NCBI GenBank assembly: GCA_009103225.1
Contig: RHPI01001428.1
Coordinates: 219,316-283,315, forward strand
Direction: 5' to 3'
Source: Chlorokybus atmophyticus
Taxonomy: Eukaryota > Streptophyta > Chlorokybophyceae > Chlorokybales > Chlorokybaceae
DNA length: 64,000 nucleotides
Shown here: in pieces, positions 24,352 to 34,864 of the stretch
How the letters are laid out: every line of letters starts with the position of its first letter
Position numbering within the stretch: the first letter of the stretch is position 1
Notes under the pieces: model-generated
Seen by the model: only the letters and a program-made list of their open reading frames with translations
Told to the model about the DNA's origin: nothing
Database searches by the model: none
Translations under genes and position numbers: made by a program

Positions 24352-25029
24352 CTAAATCTCGCTGATGTCATCGAAGTCGAAGTAGTCATCGTTCTCTCCC
24401 TCCTCAGGACCAAAGGTATCCGTTTCATTCACACGGATGGATTCTGGCAGCTCACCATAAGCCTTCAAACTCCGAGCCTCGTCTGCCATGTACTTCAGAA
24501 TGACATCGGCCTTGTCATCCTGGAAATCCCTGAGTCCGACCAATATGATGTCACCAGCGTTCACCCACACCTGCAGAAGCAAGGCAAAATGTTAGTTGCA
24601 ACTCGGCCAGCCAACAGCCTTCTCTTGTAACTGACTATGACAGGGTGTTCTCAAACAGACATCAGGTTGTGAACACGACCCGAACAACTGACACAGGACA
24701 GCGCAGACCAACACCAGACTCAAAGCACACATGATCATTGAAACTGGGCATACGACCGTAACACGCTTGCATCATGAGATCTGCATGCATAAAGAGAATT
24801 CTCAAGGCGGTAACAGAACAACTCGTACCTTTTTCCGCATTTTTCCTCTTATGTTACAGAGCCTTTTTGTGCCATCGATGCACTGCGCTTCTAGGCGACC
24901 GTTGCCAAGCATGCGGATGACCTGGGCGTACTCCTGCCCATCCTCCTTGAACACAAGCTCCCGCTTCTCCTCGTTGTCGTTCTTACCACGCCGCCTGTTC
25001 TTTCCTCCCTTTCCCTTATTCTTCGGCAT
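24352..25029 (-). CDS. EIF1A: Translation initiation factor eIF1A
   Basis: Predicted 139-residue protein from two exons: 25029-24829 and 24570-24352, joined in phase 0. The basic N-terminal tail [20 protein letters not shown] precedes the S1-like OB fold ([27 protein letters not shown] then [20 protein letters not shown]). The acidic C-terminal tail ends [12 protein letters not shown]. These tails contact the 40S decoding site and eIF5B during start-codon selection. Length agrees with plant and animal eIF1A (about 144). The gene is divergent from TGD2, and the shared promoter carries a telo-box at 25103-25110. Confidence 0.97.
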
Positions 25030-25487
25030 CCTGACGGCTCCTGCTGCCCCCGCTCTGCTCCTCCTGCACCACCCGCCTGTCCACCCGCCGCAAGCCTTCC
25101 AGAAACCCTAGAGCCCTGCCGGTCAGGCGCTGTGTGGGACGCTTTTGTCCGCTGCTCCTCAACAGCTGCTATGCCCGGCGACGCCGACGCCCAACAAGCC
25201 TCCGCTCGACGCCAAGTCTACACAAGCGACCTCACCGCCGCCGCCAACAGCGACAACCACCCGCGCCGCAGCAACCACCTTAACACTATCGCTGCCGCCG
25301 CCTCGCTTTTTGACGTGGCAGCTGCTGGAACTTTACACGCACAGCAAGTGCGAAAGCGCACAAGCTTTGTGCGTTTTGAAATGAAATAAGGTCCCAACCC
25401 TAAGTCTAAAGGCGCCAATGGCTTGCCACGTGGCGGGCGGCGGTAGCGGCGGCGGTTGTTGGGTGTGGGTTTAGGCCCAAAGCCGTC
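25030..25487. promoter_or_regulatory. Divergent promoter of eIF1A (-) and TGD2 (+)
   Basis: 458 GC-rich bases containing three telomere-type words: AAACCCTA (25103-25110), AACCCTAA near 25397, and GGGTTTAGG near 25468. The open frames inside are Ala/Thr/Pro-rich by-products of base composition. Confidence 0.55.
25103..25110 (+). promoter_or_regulatory. Telo-box (AAACCCTA)
   Basis: 74 bases upstream of the eIF1A start codon, in the usual position for translation-gene telo-boxes. Confidence 0.5.
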
Positions 25488-27225
25488 ATGGCGGCGGCCG
25501 GGGCGCCGCCGCCTCCTTCATCAGGGCCGTGGTGGTTGACAGCGTCAGAGTTCCGTCCGCTGCCGCCTATTCTCCGTACGCAGGGGCTGCGAGCAAGGAG
25601 AAGGCTGCAGCAGCGGTGGTCATCGTCGTCAAGGGGCGGGAAGGTGGGGGCGTCAGCGGCAGCCGGGGCAGGGGCGAGCAGCAGCAGCAGTGTCGTCGCA
25701 GAAAGTAGCACCAGCAGTGCCGCGGCATTGCTGTGGAAGCGCATCGTGCAGCCGCTGCGGAATTTCGGGTTTGGGCGGAGGACCGTTTGGGAGGGTGGTG
25801 TGGGCTTGTTCCTGGCAGCAGGCGTAGCTGTTAGTATCATTGTAGCTTCATGGGTCAAAGGCAGCAAAGTCCTTTCCCGCAACAGGGCGCATCCTTCTTA
25901 CCAGGTTTGCACATGCACTGCGTTGGACATGCAATGCCTGATGAATGACAATGCTGTAGCTAATGCTGCGGGCTTTTTTGCATTATTCACTTCGTTTCCA
26001 GCAGTAATCTTGTCTGCTGTTCGTCATTGCCACCGTTGTGTTGTTCAGAATATGCTGCTGCATGTTTGTCAACTTACAAACATGCAGCAGCACATTCTGA
26101 ACAACACATATGGCTTGCATGGTTGCCTGCATGCAAGCCAGATTATTACATCTGTCAACGTACATTGGTTGTCGGCTTACAATGTGGCTTGCCAACTGAC
26201 GTTAATTGCTAACTTACATGAGCTATTGACTCACATTGTGGCTTGCATGCAGGCCATCATTGAGTTTGCTAATGCGTGTGGCATCACTGTGGGGACACCC
26301 GTCCGAGTGCGCGGTGTTGATGTTGGTGCAGTGGTCGGGGTTCGGCCCAGCCTGGATCGCATTGATGTGCATGTGGAGATAGGCGACTCCGCTGTTGTCA
26401 TTCCTCGAGGCTCTGAAGTTGTTGTCAACCAGTCGGGGCTGATTGCGGAGACGCTTATTGATATTACACCTTGCACGCTCCCTAAGGCAGTTGACAAAAT
26501 TGCGGACCCGCTCGATCCTGCTTGCAAGGAAGAGGGCGTGATTGTTTGTGATCGCGAGCGCATACGGGGAGAGCAGGGCGTCAGTCTAGACGAGTTGGTT
26601 AGCATCTGCACCAAGTTGGCCCATCAGATTGATCGCAACGGCCTAGACAACGTGTTCAAAGCAGCTCAAACAGCCAGCGAAGCCATTGAAAGCGCACGGC
26701 CTCTGCTAGTCCAAGCGGAGGCTGTTGCTGCAGAGGTATGCTGGTTTGTGGGATCTGGTGTTGTTACACTTGTTTACACCATAGGGAATGATATGTGTAC
26801 CCGCTGATTGATAATATGTTAGGTTAAGGAATGCACCAACATGTTAGCTAACTATATTCCATGTTCAGGTGGCTCCCTTGTTACGAGAGCTGCGCAATGG
26901 CGAGTTGTTTACTCGACTGGAGGCCCTCACAGAGGTTGCAACAAATGCAGCAAGGGATATTCAGCGGCTGAACAAGGCAGTGCTTACCGACGACAACGCC
27001 GAACGTCTCCGCGAGTCTGTCACAACACTGACCAAGACACTGAAGCATATCGAGGTACGCAGCTACTCTTGCTTGTGTGGCTTCAGGTTCTAATGATGGT
27101 GTTAACATTTGTGTGTCTTGTATCAGAGCATTAGCAAGGACATGAGCGGTGTGACAGGTGATCCAAAAACCAATCGTCATCTGCGCCAGCTCATACAATC
27201 GCTCAGCCGTATGGTGGCGGATTGA
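25488..27225 (+). CDS. TGD2: TGD2-like plastid Mce/MlaD lipid-transfer protein
   Basis: Predicted 394-residue protein from four phase-0 exons: 25488-25904, 26253-26735, 26869-27054 and 27127-27225. Residues 1-100 are a Ser/Arg/Ala-rich transit-peptide-like region. A membrane segment at about 102-123 (GVGLFLAAGVAVSIIVASWV) is followed by the Mce/MlaD domain (GITVGTPVRVRGVDVGAVVG, PSLDRIDVHVEI, VVVNQSGLIAETLIDITPC, PLDPACKEEGVIVCDRERI) and a helical C-terminal region. In Arabidopsis TGD2 sits in the inner chloroplast envelope, binds phosphatidic acid and works with the TGD1 permease and TGD3 ATPase to bring ER lipids into the plastid. Length is close to Arabidopsis TGD2 (about 380). Intron 1 (348 nt) is stop-free in frame and contains a hairpin. 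Confidence 0.94.
26040..26105. repeat. 30-bp inverted repeat inside TGD2 intron 1
   Basis: Arms at 26040-26069 and 26076-26105 match at 29 of 30 positions with a 6-base loop (CAACTT). A second shorter hairpin (TGGCTTGCAT / ATGCAAGCCA) follows at about 26110-26139. The length and near-perfect pairing would suit a small-RNA precursor or a miniature mobile element. Confidence 0.75.
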
Positions 27226-27427
27226 GTGGGGTTTTGCCTTGATGCTTCAAAGCGCTCGCGCAACATGTCTGCATACTGGTTCGTATCCAGTTGCAGGTTG
27301 TGTATTTCTCTTTGCTATGTTGTATACCGTGTAATCATGGGTATTTTATGTCCTTTTGAACCCTTCATATGTGAACTACAAACTTTGCACGTCTGCTTAG
27401 CATGTTGCGTATAAGACCAGCATGCAT

Positions 27428-27590
27428 GAGTCTGACATACACGCTGAAAGATGTTGGCGCAGACCTAGACTGAGTATTGCACAATAGTGCAATCAAGGTT
27501 GCGTTGCGTTGAGTTTGACATACATGCTGAAGGATATTGGCGCAGACCTAGACTGAGTATGGCACAATACTGTAATGGAGGTTGCATTGG
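27428..27590. repeat. Tandem duplication, period 83
   Basis: Two adjacent copies begin at 27428 and 27511. They share TTGGCGCAGACCTAGACTGA and flanking sequence with about 85-90% identity by eye. The first copy begins about 200 bases after the TGD2 stop codon. Confidence 0.7.
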
Positions 27591-28222
27591 CAGCATACAC
27601 AGAAATGGTTTGGTAGTGTCCACGCTCAGCACAGACGACAACACAGCATGCATGCATGCTTGCATGTGCATAATCTCCTACCGCTTGAAAATAATGACCA
27701 CACGCGCCCCGCACACACGCACGCACGCGCATGCACGCATGCAGGCACGTGCGCGTGCGCACATACACAGAGCGACCTGTCGGCTAATAAAGTGCAACAT
27801 GCCGTGTGTTGGGATGCATACTGCGCTCCGGTGGGTGTAATGGTAACTCCAATCTTAAGCGACGCAGTTGCGGCAAGGTTGACGGCACAGTGACGGCGGC
27901 GGCGGCAAGGGTGTGGGAAAGGGAGGTTGAGGGTCCATGTCCTTCCGTCTGCTATCCTGGCTGCTAGTGCCGATCGCTGATCGTTTGTGCTGCTGCAACT
28001 TGGTTGCTGGCCACGGCGCATGTGCAGGTACAAAGTGCACCGCATGCATGATCAACAGGGGGACAATAGAAGGTAGGTAGGCATGCGAGCGCATGGCTTG
28101 GCCCGGTGGTCATGTATGTAGCGTTAAGGTGAGTGAGTGATGAGGTGTTGCATGCGTGTTGTGACCTGCATGTGCAATTCCCTTCCGCAATGACAACACA
28201 CACAGTCCTTGCATACTATATT

Positions 28223-28240
28223 ACACACACACACACACAC
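28223..28240. repeat. CA-dinucleotide microsatellite
   Basis: An uninterrupted run of AC repeats in the gene-poor region. Confidence 0.8.
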
Positions 28241-30121
28241 GTTATCTCCCAAGCTCTAAACATTGGCGGTTAATATGTACCGGCTTGCATGCTCTAAGCA
28301 GAGACCTGCATTGGAGCCTCACCAAGTGCGACATGCTTTATGTAACTTTTATAGCAACCGTCATTTGTGATGCAATTGTAATACCGCGGCAAGCATTAAT
28401 ATTATCATACAACATATTGCATACAAAACGACACAAGTGTACATTTGCATTAATGGCGTAATCACTCATAACATGCAGTGCGCTTAGCAGCATGGTAGTT
28501 AGTTATGGTATTGGGTTTGCTTGCCTAGGGCCAACTTTGTAATTACCAGGTGTAACATCAATCGGCACGGCAAGCCATTGTTACATGCATGTGGGTTGAT
28601 CAAATGTGAGTTGAGGCAATGTCAGCGCTCAGAGCAGGGTTAAGTAAAGCAAGTAAACATCGAATACTGTAAAACTTAATCGGTTTACTCATAAATTAAT
28701 GGATGTTGGGGCACGAAAGCGAGTTTGCAAGCTTCATGAAGGGTCACCAACCATTGTTGCATTTCACAAGTGATGACGCATGAACAAGCAACAAAGCCAC
28801 ATAAATACGACTTTGAGTTCGATGATGGAGCGCGTGGTACGCGCTCATGCACAGGCGTTTTTACGAGTTTACGAGTGTAAAGGTATATATGTAATTCACA
28901 AGGGTTTATGTAACTCGGTATGTATCTTTTACAAGGTTGTCCGCAAATAATTAATAAGACCACGATGATACGACATTATTGGCTTGACTCGATAGAGCGC
29001 TTCGCACGTATTTCTGTTTACGAGCATGTTAAGTTCAAAGTTCAAAGAGTTTAATTAGGGTTTATATTGAAGCTGTCGAGGCAAGAGTACAGGTTCTTAT
29101 GTGAAAACGCCTGCTTCTGCTGCGCTTTCGAGGCGCCTACGAGTCGTCACGCATGTCTTAAGCGTTGTTAACATGGGTATGATTACCCACCCAAAAGTCC
29201 GTCAGGCCCCCAAGGTTGAGCTTTGCAGAATGTGTTTGTTGATGCACACTGCAAATAAGGTCATATTCAATTCAAAGCTTCAAACTGTTAGCAATAGGCA
29301 ATTACTTACTTTCCATTCCAGGGGGAGCTTCTCCATTCGCTTTTTGATGTCTTCAGCCGAGCCCACTCAGACCTCTAGCACGCTCCAGAGCACCTTATGT
29401 GGACCCCTTTTTCAATGCGTTTTAAGCATGGATAGTCAAATGCATTCGCAGTATCTCCCAGGCCGGGAGCGGCGAGGGCAGTGGTACTTTCCTCTCCTTT
29501 TGTTTACACTTGCCGTCGAGGTGCAATCTGTGGACAAGCTATAGGGCGTCCTCTGGTTCCAATCTCAGTCAATATTTCACTTCATCACACTGCCCTTGTG
29601 ATGCACAATGAATACGATGTGCATTTCAAAGCGCACTTACTGCGGGACCAGACGTTTGCTATCCAAGGCACGTCTTGCACCAACGGCCATTCTCCCCCTC
29701 AAAAATTGTCCCTCCACAACCTTGCGTTCAACACGATCTTGCTGGGCTCATGTGCTTTTTGCACTTGGGCTTGTCTTCCGAAGTTAGAGTCTCGCGGTAA
29801 GGTTGTCACACTTTTTGACGTTGCATTTTCGTCCATTAGAAGCAAGTTGTTGCATATAATTTGAGATGCGAAGCGAGATGATGCAATGCTGCAATAGTCG
29901 CTTACTCAAGGTACAGCTGACGATACTTCTCCAAATGGTAATGATAACTTATTCTCATTACAGTTTTCCACCATGCATGTCTTTGAGCTAACCAAATACC
30001 ATAATAAGCATGAAGCATATTTTAAAAGATAGTCAATGCTTACAACTGATCACCACGTACCTATGCATTTCTTTAAAAAAGAAACGTATAACTTATATTC
30101 TTTGTAAACATATGTTTAAAA

Positions 30122-30187
30122 AGAGATGTATAAGTTACAGGATGAGATGTATGAGTAGTTACAGGATGAGCTGTATAAGTTACAGGT
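30122..30187. repeat. Short minisatellite (GTTACAGGATGAG unit)
   Basis: Three imperfect copies of a unit of about 20-27 bases containing GTTACAGG separated by ATGTATAAG/ATGTATGAGTA/CTGTATAA variants. Probably replication slippage. Confidence 0.6.
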
Positions 30188-31293
30188 TTTTCTTTTCATA
30201 TAAGGGAACTTCAGCCAAGATGACATTTGGGTTACATTACGTCTCAAACACATCACTTTTATGTATGAGGTCTTCCACTTTTCCTTTATCTAACACGCTA
30301 ACATCCGCAGCAGCGATCTCAGCTCGTTACGAGAGATTGGACGCATATGCATATGCCATAGCTTCAAAGCAAGCTTGGCGTCTTCATACGCAACCTTACG
30401 CAGAAAATGTGGCATAAAGCGTATTAACCCATTTGTGACAAGGTTACCAGTTTGCTTGGAGTGATGCGCTAGATGTCGTGTGTATAACGCTTGTCCGTGT
30501 ATTTTCGATTTCATTGGACCTTGAAAGGTAAGTCTGGTATACTAATTGCGCGTGAACCATCGTGACCATAATTAACAACAATTGATGGACCATTTTTTCA
30601 CAATTATGGTACGCCGTGCTTATAAACTGTTAATGTTGTTACATTTTCGGAAAGGTAAAAGCAAACCCATCTTTTACATATCTTATATCTAGCTTTTGTA
30701 ACAAGTGCTGCGACATAACAATTATGTTCTATGCTAAAGAACGAACAAGGAACGTTCTTTGTTCGTTCTGCATGCATGGCGTATACAAGGAACGAACCTT
30801 ACACAGCCATGCAATATTACGTATAATCATGCCGCAATGCATCGTGATTATGTGTGACACGTGACGCAATGTGACTAGTTGTCACTCTATTGTTAAATAC
30901 ACGCTGTTATATATATGATGTTGAAAACAATATATATATATAATCAATTACATAAAGCTTCGTGCTGCTTGATGAATGTGGTCATGCGCATAAATATGTA
31001 CCTTTTTATGTATTGTATGCACATTAAAGAATCTTGTTCATATTTTTGTTCGTTAATAAAATGTCAGTTCCGTGTCACTGCTAAATTCTGCATCTTTCGT
31101 TCTTCAAGAACAAAGGAAGGTTATATGAACCTTAAAATACCAATATTGTTTAGGGTCTTGTTCTTTGTTCGTTCGGTCATGCTTAAACCTGAGTTCCGCC
31201 CCAGCCCTACCAGGTTTTTAACAACACACACGTGTTTGTTAATTGAGATCACCATTATGTTTGTGAATGTAAGTGCAATGTAATCTTAACAGC

Positions 31294-31298
31294 ATGGA
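31294..31298. repeat. Target-site duplication, left (ATGGA)
   Basis: An identical pentamer borders the right LTR, as expected for integrase-mediated insertion. Confidence 0.85.
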
Positions 31299-31411
31299 TG
31301 TTACGACAAGGGTCCGGCCATCTTAGCCATAAAAGACCATGGTGGGATTTATGACTATTCTCATGTATTCATTCTTATGTATTACGCCCAGCCTCCCTGG
31401 CTGCCGTGACA
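31299..31411 (-). repeat. TRIM 3' LTR (left on + strand)
   Basis: 113 bp. It carries an 8-bp insertion relative to the other LTR within the run TCTCATGTATTCATTCTT. It ends CCGTGACA against CCGTAACA in the partner. Confidence 0.88.
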
Positions 31412-31432
31412 CACCTCCCCCATTAGAATGTA
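31412..31432 (-). other. Polypurine tract of the TRIM
   Basis: Minus-strand purine run AATGGGGGAGG directly abutting the 3' LTR: the expected primer for plus-strand DNA synthesis. Confidence 0.7.
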
Positions 31433-31796
31433 GCACGTCCTCGGCTACTTCTTATAGGGTTCTTTTTCTTAGCCCTCCGCCCCGCCGTGGGCGACCGAGC
31501 CATCTCGACCGGATTCAGTTCGGTCGTTTCTGCGACCGGCGGGTCAACACCGCGCGGTCGTTCTCGTTCTTGAGAACGTTGTCTGCCGGTCTCTCGAACG
31601 TTCTGTTCGAGCGACCGTTCTAGATCGCGTTCTTTGCCGTCCCTTTTCGTTCCTTCCGACCTGCGACTTGCCCAAGGCCGCGGGTCCCACCGCGACTTTC
31701 CCAAGGTCGCGGTGCACTTTCCTTAGAACTTTTGCCAACCGAAAAATCGCCGCTCTATCCCCCTTGGGAGTCGAGCCCACGACCTTTAGGTTGTCG

Positions 31797-31810
31797 GCTC
31801 CGATACCAAT
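31797..31810 (-). other. Primer-binding site of the TRIM
   Basis: Minus strand reads TTGGTATCGGAGCC directly after the 5' LTR. This is complementary to the 3' end of a tRNA-Met and differs from the common plant site TGGTATCAGAGC at one base. Confidence 0.78.
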
Positions 31811-31915
31811 TGTTACGACAAGGGTCCGGCCATCTTAGCCATAAAAGACCATGGTGGGATGTATGACTATTCTCATTCTTATGTATTACGCCCAGCCTCC
31901 CTGGCTGCCGTAACA
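31811..31915 (-). repeat. TRIM 5' LTR (right on + strand)
   Basis: 105 bp, the shorter of the two LTRs, immediately followed by the ATGGA target duplication. Confidence 0.88.
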
Positions 31916-32260
31916 ATGGATGCTTATTTTTGTATTAGGTTGTTGTGCATTAACGGGCGCGAGATGTCAACTTTTGCAACATTCTAGCAAATAAAACTAC
32001 AATAAACTTGGATTTTCAATCTAAAGATGAGCATTTTTACTGCGCCAGCATCGTTACGAGCATAGTTACAATTACGTATCGTGCGTATATTGTTTTGAAA
32101 AGTGCAAGTGCATTGAAAAGGCAATGCATAGTGTACATTATACTGTCTTATTAGGTTGTTTGCATGTGTATACATGTATAATATGATATGGATGTGTATA
32201 TGCATTATGATTATATAAAATGTTGTGATAATTGATCGCACACCAGCCTACTCACAATGT

Positions 32261-32287
32261 AACGACAAGGTTTAAAACCTTGTCGTT
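32261..32287. repeat. 27-bp perfect palindrome
   Basis: Arms of 13 bases (AACGACAAGGTTT and its exact complement) around one central A. The word ACGACAAGG also occurs at the terminus of the TRIM LTR. Confidence 0.7.
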
Positions 32288-33421
32288 GAAACTGCTTATA
32301 TTTGGCAAAAAGTTAACTTTACGAGCCTTCAACAAGAGGTCTACATGCTATCATGATGGTGCACACTTCAAAATATGACTGTTACATGCACCATGCATGC
32401 ACTACATAGCCTTCATTGCATCCATTGCATTATTATGTAGCTGATGTGAACGACAGTATATGATGATACAGCTATGCTTGTTTGTTTCAATGTTGAGAAG
32501 TTAATACAACGCTAAATATACGCGCGCAGTTTTTAAACAATTGACATTTGCATCGCATGTGTTGATCGTAAGTAGCGGTTTGCGCATGCCATAACAACGT
32601 TACAGTTTTTATATGTGTTGGATAGCCTTGGTCCCTGTGACTGAAGCATGTGTGCGAGTGATGTGTGCACACTTCCCTTTCTCTTAATTAAAGCGTGTTC
32701 CGAAAGGTTCATGGTGAATCGATCTTCGTTGGTGCCTTCCCAGTTGAAGCTTGTACTTATAGTTGAGTAACACCTTAATGATTAATTAACAATTTAACCA
32801 ACTTCTATTTATGTTATGAAGAGTGTGCGAATGGTTGCAGATGAACCCCAAACAAACAACAAAATGCACATGTGACATGAAGTTATTATTGATCAACCCA
32901 CGCATGATGCATTACAGCGGCAAGTATCACTCGACACAACTACGCACGGGTGCAGGCTTCAATGGATTACCCAAATTTCATAATATATATCGAGTCCATT
33001 AAATGCAATACAAGTATTTTTGTTGTGATTGTTTGCTTGATTTCTGACATGTGGTTTGTCATGTTCACATGTAACTTGCCTTCATTTCACAACAACATGC
33101 GCTTACAAGTCGTCAGATGTGAGTTATCATATTATTTGCTGAACACAATTGTTGGGACCATCAATCAGCGTGTATAAAGTGCATGCCAAGACACACCATG
33201 GTAAAAGCTACCGGTACCCGCATCATGGCCCATGTTGCATGCTTCCGGGTTGCAGGCTGCCAATTGCAGGCTGGCACTTACCCGGTACTGTAGTGACCAT
33301 GCAACATGAGAATCATGTCATGAGTGTTACTTCAGCGGTCACGTGACGCAAGTCCCCACAACCACCAGCGGCTTTCTCGTGGGCGTCCACGTGGACGCCG
33401 GTGGCGGCGGCGGCGGCGAGG

Positions 33422-34864
33422 ATGGCCCGCCACGCTGGTGGTAACAGCGGCGGTGGAAGCGGGCGCAATGCTGGCGGTGTGCGCGTCATCGCCGCGCTGC
33501 TCGCCCTTCTGAGCGTCTGCGGCGCCTCCATCGGCGCCCAGCGCTTCCACGCCCTTACTCAGGCGGCCCACAGCAGAGATCCCAGGGCGGAGGGGGAGAC
33601 GGGCGACGTGGGCGGCGGCCTGCAGCAGCGGCGGCAACTCCTGCAGCCTCAAGATGACGTCGGAGACGCCGTGCAGCTGCTCACCGACAGGGAGGCTCTG
33701 GAGGCGGGCTTTACTGGCGACGCTGCCCTGGTGGCCGCCGGCCGGGCCTGGTTCGGCCGCCGCAGCGTCCAGCAGCGCCTTCCTGAGCAGTACCGCAAAT
33801 GCCACGTGTCTCACTCTCCTGCCTCCTCCCTCCCGGACCTGGCCGGCCTCCCCCTGCGCGTGAGCAAACTTACCAAGAAGGACTTTCTCTCATCTGGCAG
33901 CTGGCCGCCTCTGTTGCCGTCCTCATCAGCAACGGTGTCCTCCTCCTCCTCTTCGTTAAGTGATGGCGGCGGTAGCATGGTGGACAGCTGTGCCGTGATA
34001 GGCAATGGCGGCGTGCTGCGAATGACGCGGTTGGGGGCCGCCATCGACTCGCATGACATCGTGGTGCGGCTCAACGTGGCCCCCGCAGGTGGCGTATATG
34101 CCAACCATGTTGGGAAGAAGACCACTGCCAGGCTGCTTAACCGGTTGTGGACACGCTCGCTGGCTGGCAGGACTGCATTCGAAGCCATGCTTGGGGACGG
34201 AACCAATGTGGTTGACAACAACCTCAACGACAGCAACGACACGCTCACGTTGGTGTCCACGCGGGCGAGCGACGACGAATATGCCAGCCTGAAGACGGCG
34301 AGGAGGGCTGACACGGCGCACCCCAACGTGCGCGTGGCGCGGTTGAGCACGCGTGCGACGAGCATGGGGGCGGCGCTGCTGGCAACGTACAGGGCGCGGT
34401 TATGCGCGAGCGGCTTCGGCCCGTATGTTGGGCTCAACGTGCCGAGCAGCGGCTACGTCGCGGCCTACCTTCTCCTCCACCTCTGCCGCAACGTCACCGT
34501 CTACGGCGTGTCCACTCGCTTCAAGTACCACTACTACTCCGGCCTCGGCGCGCGGAAGGTCGGCGACGACGTCCACTGCTTCGCCTGCGAGGAGCAGCTT
34601 CTCACCCAACTCGCCCATGAGTCCAATGGTCACCTTACCATGTGCACCTACAGCGACAGCAATCCCGCCCTCAACTGGAACTGCGGTTGCCAGCATGCCG
34701 ACACGCACAAGTGCCGCCCCTACAAGGGCGGCACCAAGGTCGAGGATGGCGGTGGGGATGTGGAGGCGAGGAGGGTGAGGAGATGTGAAGACGGCGAGCA
34801 GATGTTTGAGGGCGATGCGTGCGTTGAACAGCCCAAACACGCCAAACCTGTTGAAGACACGTGA
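33422..34864 (+). CDS. GT29 sialyltransferase-like glycosyltransferase
   Basis: A single uninterrupted ORF of 480 residues. It has type II Golgi topology: short basic N-terminus, signal-anchor at about residues 20-39 (VRVIAALLALLSVCGASIGA), then a Ser-rich stem. The family motifs are clear: motif L at about 190-240 (CAVIGNGGVLRMTRLGAAID, SHDIVVRLNVAP, GKKTTARLLN), motif S at about 341-362 (PSSGYVAAYLLLHLC, NVTVYG) and the short aromatic motif FKYHYY at about 368. Animal members transfer sialic acid from CMP-sialic acid; plant and algal homologs have uncertain donors, with CMP-Kdo or related acids proposed. The C-terminal about 60 residues are Cys/His/Glu-rich and probably an extra tail. The ATG at 33422 is the first in frame. 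Lack of introns is unusual in this window. Confidence 0.93.
   Translation: MARHAGGNSGGGSGRNAGGVRVIAALLALLSVCGASIGAQRFHALTQAAHSRDPRAEGETGDVGGGLQQRRQLLQPQDDVGDAVQLLTDREALEAGFTGDAALVAAGRAWFGRRSVQQRLPEQYRKCHVSHSPASSLPDLAGLPLRVSKLTKKDFLSSGSWPPLLPSSSATVSSSSSSLSDGGGSMVDSCAVIGNGGVLRMTRLGAAIDSHDIVVRLNVAPAGGVYANHVGKKTTARLLNRLWTRSLAGRTAFEAMLGDGTNVVDNNLNDSNDTLTLVSTRASDDEYASLKTARRADTAHPNVRVARLSTRATSMGAALLATYRARLCASGFGPYVGLNVPSSGYVAAYLLLHLCRNVTVYGVSTRFKYHYYSGLGARKVGDDVHCFACEEQLLTQLAHESNGHLTMCTYSDSNPALNWNCGCQHADTHKCRPYKGGTKVEDGGGDVEARRVRRCEDGEQMFEGDACVEQPKHAKPVEDT

Larger units (their letters stand above)
31299..31915 (-). mobile_element. TRIM-type miniature LTR retroelement
   Basis: A complete 617-bp element on the minus strand. 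Two direct terminal repeats (31299-31411 and 31811-31915) both start TG and end CA. They are flanked by an identical 5-bp target duplication ATGGA (31294-31298 and 31916-31920). In minus orientation the first LTR is followed at once by TTGGTATCGGAGCC, which matches the usual plant initiator tRNA-Met primer site. A polypurine tract GGGGGAGG lies just before the second LTR. The 399-bp interior has two overlapping charged frames but no gag or pol domain, so the element would be non-autonomous. The LTRs differ by one 8-bp indel and about two substitutions, so insertion is fairly recent. Confidence 0.92.
27226..33421. other. Gene-poor region
   Basis: About 6.2 kb without a supported gene. It contains a tandem duplication (27428-27590), a CA-dinucleotide run (about 28223-28240), a decayed-looking coding-like stretch with interrupted frames (29100-29870), a short minisatellite (about 30122-30187), a cluster of GAACGAAC words in both orientations (30737-31174), a complete TRIM retroelement (31299-31915) and a palindrome (32261-32287). 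The last 200 bases are the promoter of the GT29 gene. Base composition is AT-rich except inside the TRIM. Confidence 0.6.

Noticed and set aside
29101-29864. ORFs of 147 and 127 codons treated as possible genes
   Set aside because: They overlap in different frames, lack splice logic and domains, and sit in a decayed region. Kept only as a low-interest observation.
31423-31780. Charged ORFs inside the TRIM as a possible gag gene
   Set aside because: Two overlapping frames of Arg/Glu/Thr-rich sequence without a zinc knuckle or capsid signature. The interior is too short for an autonomous element.
31760-31810. tRNA-like sequence (GTCGAGCCCACGACC and neighbours)
   Set aside because: Considered as a tRNA gene. 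It does not fold into a cloverleaf and is fully explained as the TRIM primer-binding region.
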